Program-made: the position numbers and the translations under genes | From: Actinoallomurus purpureus | Lineage (GTDB): Bacteria > Actinomycetota > Actinomycetes > Streptosporangiales > Streptosporangiaceae | Reading direction: 5' to 3' | Length of the DNA: 64,000 nucleotides | NCBI RefSeq assembly: GCF_024055795.1 | Contig: NZ_JAMXMY010000018.1 | Coordinates: 1 to 64,000, forward strand | Shown here: in pieces, positions 17,554 through 28,583 of the stretch | How positions within the stretch are numbered: position 1 is the stretch's first letter | Layout of the letters: each line of letters begins with the position of its first letter | Notes under the pieces: model-generated | Seen by the model: the letters and a program-made list of their open reading frames with translations, nothing else | What the model was told of the DNA's origin: nothing | Databases searched by the model: none

Positions 17554-18236
17554 GCCCGCTGCCCGGCGCGGTCGGGGTCTCCGGGCTGCGGGTGTACGAC
17601 TGGCCGACCGCCGACGGGCTGTGCGGCGGGTCGCCGCACGTGCACCTGACCTGCGCGGAGGCGTACGTCGTGGTCGCGGGCGAGGGGAGCGTGCAGACGC
17701 TGACCTGCGACGGGTTCGCCGAGACGCCGCTCCGGCCCGGGACGGTCGCCTGGTTCACCCCTGGGACCGTCCACCGGCTGGTGGGCGGCGACGGCGGACT
17801 CCAGATCGTGGTCGTCATGCAGAACAGCGGCCTGCCCGAGGCCGGCGACGCCGTCTTCACCTTCCCCCCGGAGACCCTGAACGACCCGGACGCGTACGCG
17901 CGGGCGGCGTCGCTGGACCCCGGCGCGCGGGAGGACGCGGCGCGGCGCCGCCGCGACCTCGCCATCGAGGGGTTCGCGCGGCTGCGCGAGCGCGACCCGG
18001 CAGCGCTGCATGAGTTCTACCGGTCTGCGGTGCGGCTCAAGGCGATCCTGTTCGACGACTGGGAGGACCGGTGGCGGGCCGGAGCGCTCGCCGAGGCCCG
18101 GCGGACCGGCGAACAGCTGAGCCGCCTTCGCGACGGCGACATCGGCCACCTGACGGAGGCGGGCGTGCACCGCCTCGAACCACCTCCGGAGCGGGCGTTC
18201 GGCATGTGCGGCCGCCTCGACACGTACGTGCCATGA
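17550..18236 (+). CDS. Cupin-domain protein
   Basis: A 228-residue protein starting at a GTG (17550) that overlaps the previous stop as GTGA. The N-terminal half is a single cupin barrel: PHVHLTCAEAYVVVAGEGSVQ gives the metal-binding HxH and Glu of motif 1, and PGTVAWFTPGTVHRLV gives motif 2. The C-terminal half (about 115-228) is helical and charged, with an unfamiliar pattern (RRRRDLAIEGFARLRERDPAALHEFY). It ends the seven-gene operon, so a sugar isomerase or sensor role is plausible. No exact family is recognised for the C-terminal part. Confidence 0.85.
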   Translation: MSPLPGAVGVSGLRVYDWPTADGLCGGSPHVHLTCAEAYVVVAGEGSVQTLTCDGFAETPLRPGTVAWFTPGTVHRLVGGDGGLQIVVVMQNSGLPEAGDAVFTFPPETLNDPDAYARAASLDPGAREDAARRRRDLAIEGFARLRERDPAALHEFYRSAVRLKAILFDDWEDRWRAGALAEARRTGEQLSRLRDGDIGHLTEAGVHRLEPPPERAFGMCGRLDTYVP

Positions 18237-18243
18237 GCGTGCC

Positions 18244-18864
18244 TCACGAGGCGGTCAGGCGGGGTCGTCGTGCCGGGACGGTCTGCTGCCGAGGCAGCAG
18301 CGGACGAAGTCCTCCGGCGACGGGGTCGGTGTCGGCGGCCGGCGCCCAGGCGACACCGACCCGGCTGGGGGCGACCCCGGTGACGGGCCGGTAGGTGATC
18401 CCGGGGCGGGCGTAATAGCGGGCGGCGGACTCGGGAGCGAGGGCGACGCCGTAACCGTTGGCGATCGCGCTGAGCCAGGCGTCGGGCTGGTCGGTGACGG
18501 CGCCGATGCGGGGAGGGTCGCCGTCGCGCTCGTCGGTGGCCAGCCAGTAGTCCCGCCAGGAGCCCGTCTCGGCCGGCGCGGCCACGAACGACTCGTCCCA
18601 CAGGTCCCGGATGGAGATCCGGTCGCGTTCGGCCAGCGGGTGCGAGCTGCGGAGCGCGACGCAGCGGGGTTCGCTGAACAGCACCTCGACCCGGAGGGTC
18701 TCCTGGCCGGGGAAGGGCAGGCGCAGCAGGGCGGCGTCCACGTCTCCGTCGGCGAGTCCGGCGGTCGGGTTCGACCACGCCGCCTGTCGCATGTCGACCC
18801 TCCAGCCCGGCCGGCGGCGGGTGAACGCGGCGATGATCTCCTGGGTGTCAGCGGTCCCGTTATT
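18244..18864 (-). pseudogene. LysR family regulator remnant lacking the HTH
   Basis: The sequence encodes the LysR substrate-binding domain only: RRPGWRVDMRQAAWSNPTAG, then GLADGDVDAALLRLPFP, CVALRSSHPLAERDRISI, and the domain-2 pattern AIANGYGVALAPESAARYY. The roughly 90-residue N-terminal winged helix that must precede it is absent. Upstream of about 18864 the frame continues to 19047 into sequence with no regulator similarity and weaker codon bias. The gene therefore appears to have lost its 5' end by deletion or insertion. Convergent with the cupin gene, it may once have controlled the glycan locus or an absent neighbour. Confidence 0.75.
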
Positions 18865-19125
18865 GATCCACTCGACGATCATGGAATTGAGCCAGTCGAT
18901 GCTGATGTGATCGTGATGGCACAGTACGTGGGGTGTCTGTCTTGAGCTGGAGGTCCTGGTTTGTTTCGTGTTGGTGATGGCTTGATCGTTCTGTGGCCAG
19001 AAAGGGATGGCCCGGTCCCACGCACACGAGAGCTCGCCCATGGTCATCAGGTTCGAGATGCCTTCCCACGGTTTCTCCCGGTCTCCCTGAGGATCAGCGG
19101 AGAGCCCTGACCGGGATCGGGGTGA
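18865..19125. other. Non-coding junction next to the LysR remnant
   Basis: About 260 bp of lower GC content than its surroundings, between the broken LysR domain and the histidine kinase. It has no credible gene on either strand. A single arm CTCGACGATCATGG (18871-18884) resembles the hairpin arms at 33701 and 34660, but no matching opposite arm is seen here. It may be the scar of an insertion; no transposase could be recognised. Confidence 0.4.
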
Positions 19126-20427
19126 TCAGCCGCGGGGCAGGGAAATGACGAACCGTCCGGCCGCGTCGATGGTGATGTCTCCATCAGCCGTACGGGCTAG
19201 TCGTCGAGCGAGCGCGAGCCCGAGTCCGACGCCGTCGTGACCGTCGTCGGGGTTGGCGCGCCGGCCCGGTTCGAACACTGCGTTACGGAGTTCCACCGGT
19301 ACGCCGGGACCGTCATCGGTGATGATGATCTCCACGCTGGCAGTGCACTCGACAGTGATCTGGGTCCGCGCGTAGCGGCGTGCGTTGTTCAGCAGGGGCA
19401 CGAGGATGCGCTCGACCAGGTTCGCGGGTACCCCAGCCGTCACGTTCTTACCGGTTACCACGATCGGCGGCCCCTCCGTGCTGCGCTCGGTGATGTCACG
19501 GGCCAGGTGGAGGAGCGAGCATCGGCCCCGGACCTGATCGGTGGGGATGGTGAGCAGGGACTCACAGATCTGCTGCATGGTGGCCGCGCTCGCCGCGATC
19601 GCTTGATGTGAGGTGTCTCGTTCAGCGGTGGTGCGGTTTCGCGCGATCAGCCAGTCGATCTCCGCGGTGATCTGGGCCAGCGGGGTCCGTAGTTCGTGTG
19701 AGAGTTCAGCGGTGAGTTGTTGTTCGTGGCGCAGGACGGCGGAGAGCCGATCGAGTAGCTGATCAAGGTTTCTCGCCAGCCCGGCGAGTTCGGCGGGACG
19801 GTGTTCCGCGCCGAACCGGTGGTGGGTTCCGTGCTCTCCCCATTGCGTGGCCTGTTCGCTCATGCGTGTTACCGGCCGGAGGGCACCGCGAACGACCGCG
19901 CGAGTCAGCAGGTAGACGCCGAAGAGCAACAGCAGGGCGAGGATGGCGGAACCGGCCAGCACCAGACGGGCCAGGTCGCTGTAGGGGTCAAGATCAACCG
20001 CGCTGACCACCGTGCCCACCCGGCGGCCTTCGGACAGCACTGGCAGCGAGTAGACCCTCCAGGCGTACGGCGTCTTGGTGTCCATGAAGGTCTTGCGCTG
20101 CCCGGCCATGCGGTCCGCGCTCGCCTGCAGCCCTTTGGGTGCTCTGGGGCGCTCGATGGCTGTGTAACCCTGGTAGATCCAGACTCCGACATCCAAAGCG
20201 CGGTCGTCGGAGGGTTCCAGCACTCGGATATGGCCGTCCGGCCAGGTCTGCAGGGTCGCTGCCACGGCCGCCGCCCGAGTCCGCAGCAGGTCATCAGACT
20301 GTCTACGCAGCTGTGCGTGAAGCGCCAGGTTAAAGATGACGGTGAGCAGCGTGACCCAGATCGCCGTCGTGGCCAGCGCGAGCAGAGCGAGGCGGCCGCG
20401 TAGAGTCGCCGGCGTGAGGGCCCTCAT
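19126..20427 (-). CDS. Sensor histidine kinase
   Basis: Membrane sensor kinase of 433 residues. The first membrane segment is about 12-35. An extracytoplasmic sensor of about 115 residues follows, then the second segment near 155-177 (LAGSAILALLLLFGVYLL) and HAMP. The phospho-acceptor H-box is LTAELSHELRTPL, the N-box LLNNARRYA, G1 DDGPGVP and G2 GVGLGLALARRLA. It overlaps the upstream response regulator by 4 bp. The divergent neighbour is a COG4705 membrane protein, which makes that gene the first target candidate. The sensed signal is unknown. Confidence 0.93.
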   Translation of the reverse strand: MRALTPATLRGRLALLALATTAIWVTLLTVIFNLALHAQLRRQSDDLLRTRAAAVAATLQTWPDGHIRVLEPSDDRALDVGVWIYQGYTAIERPRAPKGLQASADRMAGQRKTFMDTKTPYAWRVYSLPVLSEGRRVGTVVSAVDLDPYSDLARLVLAGSAILALLLLFGVYLLTRAVVRGALRPVTRMSEQATQWGEHGTHHRFGAEHRPAELAGLARNLDQLLDRLSAVLRHEQQLTAELSHELRTPLAQITAEIDWLIARNRTTAERDTSHQAIAASAATMQQICESLLTIPTDQVRGRCSLLHLARDITERSTEGPPIVVTGKNVTAGVPANLVERILVPLLNNARRYARTQITVECTASVEIIITDDGPGVPVELRNAVFEPGRRANPDDGHDGVGLGLALARRLARTADGDITIDAAGRFVISLPRG

Positions 20428-21092
20428 GTGAATCGGTAGCCGACGCCGCGTATGGTGCTGATGCCCCGCTCACACCCGGCTTCACGGAGCTTACGGCGTA
20501 GGCGCCTCAGGTACTGGTCGAGGGTGTTGTCATTGACTTGGGCGCCTTCGGGCCAGGCCGAGCGCACCAGGGCATGTCGCCGGACGACCGCGCCAGGGGC
20601 CGCCATCAAGGAGGCCAGCAGCCGGAACTCGGTGGGTGTAAGGGGCATTTGTGTGCCGTCTGCGGTCTTCAGGACGTGTGCGACCGGGTCCAGCAGCAGA
20701 CCGTCGACCTCGGTGGTCGCCTCGCGACCGGCTCTGCGCAGCGCCGCGCGGACCCTGGCAGCGAGTTCGGCCAGGTGGAAGGGCTTGGCGAGATAGTCGT
20801 CGCCGCCTGCGGAGAAGCCCGAAAGCCGGGAAGTGAGGCCATCACGAGCGGTCAGGAAGATGACCGGCATGTCCAGCCCGGCAGCGCGCATGGCCTGACA
20901 GACGTCCCTGCCATCGGAGTCGGGCAACCCGATGTCCAGCACGACTGCGTCGATCTGGTCATCTATCGTCCGCAGCGCGCCTGCTCCGTCCGCGGCTGTC
21001 AGCACCTCGAATTGCTCCTCGCGCAGGCCTCGGGCGAGAACGTCACGAAGTCCGTGGTCGTCCTCGACGACCAGGACGCGGTGGATGGTCAC
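20424..21092 (-). CDS. OmpR/PhoB-type response regulator
   Basis: A 222-residue response regulator. The receiver domain (about 1-115) has the acidic pair EDD near 9-11, the phospho-acceptor Asp in AVVLDIGLPDSDG, and the switch Lys in DDYLAKPFHLAEL. The C-terminal winged helix (about 125-222) has LTPTEFRLLASLMAAPGAVVRR and the C-terminal wing GISTIRGVGYRF. It starts 92 bp from the divergent COG4705 gene, and the gap holds an 11-bp-period direct repeat typical of binding sites for this subfamily. Confidence 0.94.
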   Translation of the reverse strand: MTIHRVLVVEDDHGLRDVLARGLREEQFEVLTAADGAGALRTIDDQIDAVVLDIGLPDSDGRDVCQAMRAAGLDMPVIFLTARDGLTSRLSGFSAGGDDYLAKPFHLAELAARVRAALRRAGREATTEVDGLLLDPVAHVLKTADGTQMPLTPTEFRLLASLMAAPGAVVRRHALVRSAWPEGAQVNDNTLDQYLRRLRRKLREAGCERGISTIRGVGYRFT

Positions 21093-21099
21093 ACCGTCA

Positions 21100-21161
21100 G
21101 GTTACGGACCTCCCGTAACCCGAACCCACCTGCCTGCCGAAGCGTTCAGGTTGTGTTCAGG
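21100..21161. promoter_or_regulatory. Divergent promoter with response-regulator box
   Basis: GTTCAGG occurs at 21144-21150 and again at 21155-21161, exactly 11 bp apart. This is the head-to-tail, helix-phased spacing used by OmpR/PhoB-family dimers. Nearer the regulator gene, GGTTACGG (21100-21107) and CCGTAACC (21113-21120) form a perfect inverted repeat with a 5-bp spacer. Both lie between the regulator start (21092) and the COG4705 start (21184). Confidence 0.65.
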
Positions 21162-21183
21162 CACGCCGTGCCAGCCTTCCCCG

Positions 21184-22479
21184 ATGACAACAACTCAGCA
21201 GATCCGGATGGGCGAACCGACCGGCCGGCAGATGCTCAACAAGGTGCCTGAGGTCACGGTCTGGTTCTGGATCATCAAGATCCTCTGCACGACCGTCGGC
21301 GAGAGTTTCGCCGACTACATCAACGAAACCCTCGGCTTCGGCCTGACCAACACCATGCTGTTGTTCACCGCGGTATTCGCGGTCGTGCTAACGGTCCAGT
21401 TCCGTACCAAGCGCTACAGCCCGTTCCCGTACTGGCTGACCGTGGTGGTGGTCAGTGTCACCGGCACGCTGTACACCGACATGCTCACCGATAAGCAACA
21501 CGTCCCGCTGTGGCTGAGCTCAACGGTCTTCTCGGTCCTGCTGGCCATCGTCTTCGGAGTCTGGTGGCTGCGCGAGCGGACCCTGTCGATCCACAGCATC
21601 ACGACCTTCCCGCGTGAGGCGTTCTACTGGCTGACCGTCCTGGTGACGTTCGCGCTGGGCACCGCCACCGGTGACTGGACGCTGGAGCTGACCAACTGGA
21701 CGCCCGCGCAGTCGGTGTTCCTGCCGCTGGGCCTCATCGCGTCGATCACCGCCCTGTGGAAGTTCGGCGCCAACCCGGTGCTTTCGTTCTGGCTGGCCTA
21801 CATCCTCACCCGACCGCTCGGCGCCAACATCGGTGACTGGCTCGCCTCCCCGAAGGTCGCGGCCAACCCCGGCGACCCGGTCGGACTCGGCCTGGGCACC
21901 TTCATCACGAGCCTGATCTTCCTCGGCGCCATCCTGGCGACGGTCATCTACCTGTCGATCAGCCGTAGCGACGTCGCCGAGACCTACGAGGCGACGCACG
22001 CGCCGTCGGTCACCACCAACGCGCGCCGGGAGCGCATCGCGCTGGGAGCCTTCGGCGTGATCGCCGCCGGCACCGCCGCGCTGATGGTCTGGGCCCACAA
22101 CCAGCCCCACGTCACCTGCGACCCGACCGGTCAGAGCGAGACGATGCCGGCCTGCCCGAAGCCGGCCCTGACCGGCGACCAGACGACCGCCGCAGTGGCG
22201 AAGTACGAGAACCTCGCCCAGACGGCGATCGCCCAGGACCGGGCCGGGAAGGCCGCGGCCTCCCACGCCACCGTGCAGAAGATGCGCGATGACTGGGACG
22301 CCGACGCCACCTCGCTGCAGGCGGTCAACAAGAAGACCTGGACCCTGCTCGACAACCAGATGGACGCGGTCCTCAAGACGTACGCCATCGACCACGGCCA
22401 CATCAAGCCGGCCCCAGCCGCCAAGCAGGAGAAGCAACTCAAGGTCCTGCTGGCCGACTTCAAGAGCCACCGCTTCTGA
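21184..22479 (+). CDS. COG4705 family polytopic membrane protein with C-terminal soluble domain
   Basis: A 431-residue membrane protein starting at the ATG at 21184, after the promoter region. About nine hydrophobic segments form four internal repeats, each with an aromatic-Trp start and a buried acid: VWFWIIKILCTTVGESFADY, then YWLTVVVVSVTGTLYTDML, YWLTVLVTFALGTATGDW, and FWLAYILTRPLGANIGDWL. After the last segment (AFGVIAAGTAALMVWAH, about 285-303) comes an extracytoplasmic helical domain of about 125 residues with two cysteines (CDPTGQSETMPAC). The gene is divergent from a two-component system whose box lies in the promoter. The shorter paralog at 50716 lacks the soluble domain. Family function is unknown; a transporter or metal/cation-linked role is speculation. 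Confidence 0.88.
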   Translation: MTTTQQIRMGEPTGRQMLNKVPEVTVWFWIIKILCTTVGESFADYINETLGFGLTNTMLLFTAVFAVVLTVQFRTKRYSPFPYWLTVVVVSVTGTLYTDMLTDKQHVPLWLSSTVFSVLLAIVFGVWWLRERTLSIHSITTFPREAFYWLTVLVTFALGTATGDWTLELTNWTPAQSVFLPLGLIASITALWKFGANPVLSFWLAYILTRPLGANIGDWLASPKVAANPGDPVGLGLGTFITSLIFLGAILATVIYLSISRSDVAETYEATHAPSVTTNARRERIALGAFGVIAAGTAALMVWAHNQPHVTCDPTGQSETMPACPKPALTGDQTTAAVAKYENLAQTAIAQDRAGKAAASHATVQKMRDDWDADATSLQAVNKKTWTLLDNQMDAVLKTYAIDHGHIKPAPAAKQEKQLKVLLADFKSHRF

Positions 22480-22752
22480 ATGGGCGCGTGAAGTAGGCGG
22501 ATCACCCTTCTGTCCCGCGGGGTGGCCGGTACGGGCGGCCGACGGTAGAAGCCCATGAAGACGCTGGCCCCCAGCAGCGCGACGAGTCCACCGGCCAGGC
22601 GTCCTACTCCCGAACGTGTCCCCAGCCGCCAGGCAGCGGAGCGTGACCGGGCCGGGGTGGCCTCGGCTGACAGCCGGAGGTCCACATCCATGCCATCAGG
22701 TTATAGACGCAGATATTGGACGCCACGTCACGGACTCGGCGAGGGTTGATCC

Positions 22753-23103
22753 ATGTTCGCCGCCTACGTCGTCGTGACCGTCCTGACGATCCTGGCCAAC
22801 GCCGGCAGCGTCGTCGCGGACCTCGCGCGAGCCGAGTTCGTCCTCGCCAACTCGGCCGAGGTCGGCCTCCCGCAGTCCTGGCTCCCGGCGCTCGCCACGC
22901 TCAAGGCCGCCGGAGCGGCCGGACTCCTCCTCGGGTTCCTCGGTCTCCGGCTCATCGGCGTCGCCGCCGCGGTCGGGCTCGTCCTGTTCTTCGTCGGAGC
23001 CCTCTCCGCCCACGTCCGCGCTCGCGTGTTCTACAACATCGCCTTCCCCGGGGGCTACTTCGCGCTGGCCGTCGCATCTCTCGTCCTCGCGATCGCGCAC
23101 TGA
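22753..23103 (+). CDS. DoxX-like family membrane protein
   Basis: A 116-residue four-segment membrane protein of the DoxX/DoxD-like type. It starts MFAAYVVVTVLTILANAGSVV, has the conserved mid-segment LPQSWLPALATLKAAGAAGLLLG and the final ARVFYNIAFPGGYFALAVASLVLA. Such proteins are small quinone-linked or redox-associated membrane proteins of uncertain role. It is monocistronic. The 273 bp between it and the COG4705 gene hold no gene I can support. Confidence 0.85.
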   Translation: MFAAYVVVTVLTILANAGSVVADLARAEFVLANSAEVGLPQSWLPALATLKAAGAAGLLLGFLGLRLIGVAAAVGLVLFFVGALSAHVRARVFYNIAFPGGYFALAVASLVLAIAH

Positions 23104-23320
23104 ACGGCGAGACGGTCGGCGCCGCTTTCACCTGCTTTCATGGCCGACGTTCTCCCGGGGCCGCGAACCCGCACGTCAGCGGGGTGATCCAGGAGGCGTG
23201 CTGATCGCGTCATTGACCCGTCGAGGTCGCGAATCCGATTCTGATGAGGCGCTCCCACTCACGCCCGAAGACTCCGCGGTCGGCATGCCGGACCCGCGGC
23301 CGATCGAAGGGAAAGGTGTC

Positions 23321-25830
<2,510 letters not shown>

Positions 25831-25950
25831 TTTTTGTTTCCTGTCCGTTATGCGATTTTCCTACCCATCCGTTATGCCGAGGGGCGATCATGCTCGCACG
25901 GCTCTCGATCCAGAGGCCGTCCACGCATGCAGAAGCCCAAGGAGGCATGC

Positions 25951-26418
25951 ATGAGAACGGTGCTACGTCGTACTGCGCTGTCATTTACGGCGCTTACCCT
26001 CACGACCGCCGGAACCCTGTCCCTCGTAAGCCCGGCCAACGCCGCCGCGAACTTCACTGTGCCCGGCGTCTGCGGCAGCAGTTTCCGCGAGGTGTACAGC
26101 CAGACGGAGAACGGCTACAACACGACTTCGGACGGCTGGGGCATCGTCGCCTACATCAAGTTCGGCTACAGCTCCAGCACTGGCCAGAACTGCGCCTTCA
26201 TCCAAAAGTCCACCACGAACTACTCCTACGGTAAGGCGTCGGATCTCTCGATCACCCTGCGAGTGCAGGGCAACGATGGGTATTACGCCCACGATGCCAA
26301 CAGCTACAAGTACTTCGCCGGGCCGGTTAAAGTGACGGCCCCGGGTAAGTGCGTCAGCGCCGACGGCTGGGAGGACTGGGCCGGCTCCTGGTCTACCGGC
26401 TGGCACGCCTGCGGCTGA
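25951..26418 (+). CDS. Secreted hypothetical protein
   Basis: A 155-residue exported protein with AAGGAGG 7 bp before the ATG at 25951 and a signal peptide ending SPANAAA (about residue 32). The mature part is Tyr/Ser/Gly-rich with four cysteines (GVCGSSF, QNCAFIQ, GKCVSAD, WHACG), likely two disulfides. The pattern GWGIVAYIKFGYSSSTGQNCAF and the ending WSTGWHACG suggest a compact all-beta protein. GC is somewhat lower than its neighbours. It follows the xylanase by 120 bp but has its own ribosome site. Function not recognised. Confidence 0.8.
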   Translation: MRTVLRRTALSFTALTLTTAGTLSLVSPANAAANFTVPGVCGSSFREVYSQTENGYNTTSDGWGIVAYIKFGYSSSTGQNCAFIQKSTTNYSYGKASDLSITLRVQGNDGYYAHDANSYKYFAGPVKVTAPGKCVSADGWEDWAGSWSTGWHACG

Positions 26419-26504
26419 GCATGTAGACGTGGCGTGCGGGGCGACCGAACGGCCAACGCCCGGCACGCCACGGTCCGGCAGCGCGGTCGGTCGTGGCGGG
26501 AGTC

Positions 26505-27737
26505 TTACTCCATGGCCGCCGGACCGGAGGGGAACCGGACCTGGACGTCCAGGCCGCCTTCCGGCGAGGCGTGCGCCGTGACGGTCGCGTCGTGGGCGGT
26601 GGCGATGGCGCGGACGATCGACAGGCCGAGGCCGTGGCCGCCGTCGCCCCGGGCGGTGCGGCCGCCGAGGCGCTGGAACGGCGCGAACAGGCCGTCCACC
26701 TGGTCCGGCGGGACGACGGGCCCGGTGTTGTACACCGACAGGACGGCGCGACCGGCCTCAATCGCCGTACCGACCTCCAGCCGTCCGCCGGGGACGTTGT
26801 AGCGCACCGCGTTGTCGATGAGGTTCACCACGAGGCGTTCGACGAGCGCCGGGTCGCCCGCGGCCGGTGCGGGCAGCGTTCGCACGTCGATCCGGAGCCC
26901 GAGCCGGTCGACCTCCGGACGAGGGGCGAGCAGGGCCTGGCCCACGAGCTCGGACAGGTCGAGGGGCTCGCGCCGCTCCAGCCCACGTTCGCTCGTCGCC
27001 AGGGTGAGCAGTGCCTCCAACAGGCGTCCCTGCTGCTCGCTGATGGTCAGCACACGCTGGGACGTCGCGCGGAACGCCGCGAGCGTGGCGTCGCGGTCGG
27101 TGAGCGTCTCCTCCAGGAGGGCGTGCTCGAGCGTGAGCGGTGTGCGCAGCTCGTGCGCCGCATTGGCGACGAAGCGCTTGTGCGCGCCCAGCGCCGTCTC
27201 CAGCCGGCCGAGGAGGCCGTCGACGGTGTCGGCGAGGTCCTTGAGCTCGTCGCGCGGGCCGTGGACGGCCAGCCGCTCGTGCACGTTGCGGGCGGAGATC
27301 CGCTGGATCGTGGTGGTCATCGTCCGAAGCGGGCGCAGCGCCCGCCCGGCGACCAGCCAGCCCAGCACGATCGAGACCACCATCATGATCGCCAATGCGA
27401 TCCCGGACTGGACGAGCAGCTGGTGCAACTGGCCGGCCCGATCGCGGGCCGCCTGCTCGCGGGCCTGCCGGGCGAAGCTTTGCATCTCCTCTGGAATCTG
27501 CTTCCCCAAGAAGACGCCGCTGTCGCCCCTCGACGGCGCAGGCCTGCCGTGCTCGTAGTTCAGGACGACCAGATGACCCGTGGAGTGGCGGAAGAGCAGG
27601 TAAGTGATCGTCAGGAGGACGGCACCCGACGCGACGAACAGGCCGCCGTAGAGCAGGGTGAGGCGCAGGCGTACCGTGCGCGGCAGCAGGTGGGATATGA
27701 GTCGTGGGCGGAACAGGTCGAGTCGGCGCATCGGCAT
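26505..27737 (-). CDS. Sensor histidine kinase
   Basis: A 410-residue membrane kinase. Two segments (about 27-47 and 110-135) enclose a short extracytoplasmic loop of about 60 residues. HAMP follows (RPLRTMTTTIQRISARNVHERL), then the H-box VANAAHELRTPL, N-box LIDNAVRYN and G2 GLGLSIVRAIATAH. It lies directly after its response regulator (1-bp gap). The short sensing loop and the divergent lipoprotein/efflux operon fit envelope-stress or antimicrobial-peptide sensing, an inference from known systems with this layout. Confidence 0.93.
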   Translation of the reverse strand: MPMRRLDLFRPRLISHLLPRTVRLRLTLLYGGLFVASGAVLLTITYLLFRHSTGHLVVLNYEHGRPAPSRGDSGVFLGKQIPEEMQSFARQAREQAARDRAGQLHQLLVQSGIALAIMMVVSIVLGWLVAGRALRPLRTMTTTIQRISARNVHERLAVHGPRDELKDLADTVDGLLGRLETALGAHKRFVANAAHELRTPLTLEHALLEETLTDRDATLAAFRATSQRVLTISEQQGRLLEALLTLATSERGLERREPLDLSELVGQALLAPRPEVDRLGLRIDVRTLPAPAAGDPALVERLVVNLIDNAVRYNVPGGRLEVGTAIEAGRAVLSVYNTGPVVPPDQVDGLFAPFQRLGGRTARGDGGHGLGLSIVRAIATAHDATVTAHASPEGGLDVQVRFPSGPAAME

Positions 27738-27738
27738 C

Positions 27739-28392
27739 TCAGATTCGGTAGCCGCCCCGGGGGACGGTCTCGATCACGGGTGGGGCGCCGAGCTTCGACC
27801 GTAGCCGGTTGATCGTCGCCTTGACCGTGGTGGTGAACGGGTCGGCCGCCTCGTCCCACACCCGTTCGAGCAGTTCCTCGGCGGGCACGACACGGCCGCG
27901 CGCGGTGAGCAGGTACTCCAGGAGCGCGAACTCCTTCGGGCTGAGCGCCAGGCGCTCGCCCGCCCGGAACGCCGTCCGCTGAGCCGGATCGACCCGCAGG
28001 TCGTCATGGGTGAGGATCGGCGGCAGGGCCGGCTGCGCGCGGCGCCCGAGGGCCCGGATCCGCGCGACCAGCTCGGCGAAGGCGAACGGCTTGGGAAGGT
28101 AGTCGTCCGCGCCGAGGCTGAGCCCTTCGACCCGGTCCGCGATGGTGCCCGACGCCGTCAGCATGAGGACCCGGGTGTGCCGCCCTTCCGCCATGAGCGC
28201 GGCGCAGACCTCGTCGCCGTGTACCCCGGGCAGGTCCCGGTCGAGCACGACGACGTCGTAGTCGAGCAACGACGCGCGGTCGAGCGCGTCCCGGCCGTCG
28301 TAGGAGACGTCGACGGCCATCCCCTCACGGCGCAGGACCCGCGCCACCGAGTCCGCGAGTTCGACCTGGTCCTCGACCACCAGCACTCTCAT
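27739..28392 (-). CDS. OmpR-type response regulator
   Basis: A 217-residue regulator. The receiver domain has VVEDQVELADSVARVLRREG at the start, the phospho-Asp in DYDVVVLDRDLPGVHGDE and the switch Lys in DDYLPKPFAFAEL. The winged helix (about 122-217) has LSPKEFALLEYLLTARGRVV and ends VIETVPRGGYRI. It is the first gene of the regulator-kinase unit and divergent from the efflux operon. The 191-bp gap contains helix-phased TCACA repeats that suit this subfamily. Confidence 0.94.
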   Translation of the reverse strand: MRVLVVEDQVELADSVARVLRREGMAVDVSYDGRDALDRASLLDYDVVVLDRDLPGVHGDEVCAALMAEGRHTRVLMLTASGTIADRVEGLSLGADDYLPKPFAFAELVARIRALGRRAQPALPPILTHDDLRVDPAQRTAFRAGERLALSPKEFALLEYLLTARGRVVPAEELLERVWDEAADPFTTTVKATINRLRSKLGAPPVIETVPRGGYRI

Positions 28393-28456
28393 CCTCGTAC
28401 GCCTCGCGGAGCGTGTCCGGTAACGGTGGCCATGGGCGTCAGCATGCCCGACGCCC

Positions 28457-28484
28457 GGTCACAACCGGGTCACAGTGCCTCACA
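28457..28484. promoter_or_regulatory. Response-regulator box (phased TCACA repeats)
   Basis: GGTCACA occurs at 28457-28463 and at 28468-28474, exactly 11 bp apart, and a third TCACA follows at 28480-28484. An inverted copy (TGTGACC, 28491-28497) comes just after. Tandem repeats on one DNA face with an 11-bp period are the binding mode of OmpR/PhoB regulators. They lie between the regulator start (28392) and the lipoprotein start (28584). Confidence 0.68.
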
Positions 28485-28583
28485 CCGTGATGTGACCGCC
28501 CGATCCGTACAACTGACCTCGACGCGAACACCGGCGGGCCGCGACGGCTCGACGGCATCGATACCGCAAGAGAGGTCGAAGAC

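Noticed and set aside
18865-19125. Insertion sequence next to LysR
   Set aside because: Lower GC and a broken gene suggest one, but no transposase motif or terminal inverted repeats could be identified.
22480-22752. Possible minus-strand small gene (MDVDLRLSAEATPARS…)
   Set aside because: The frame runs into the COG4705 gene on the opposite strand. It has no ribosome site or recognisable domain.
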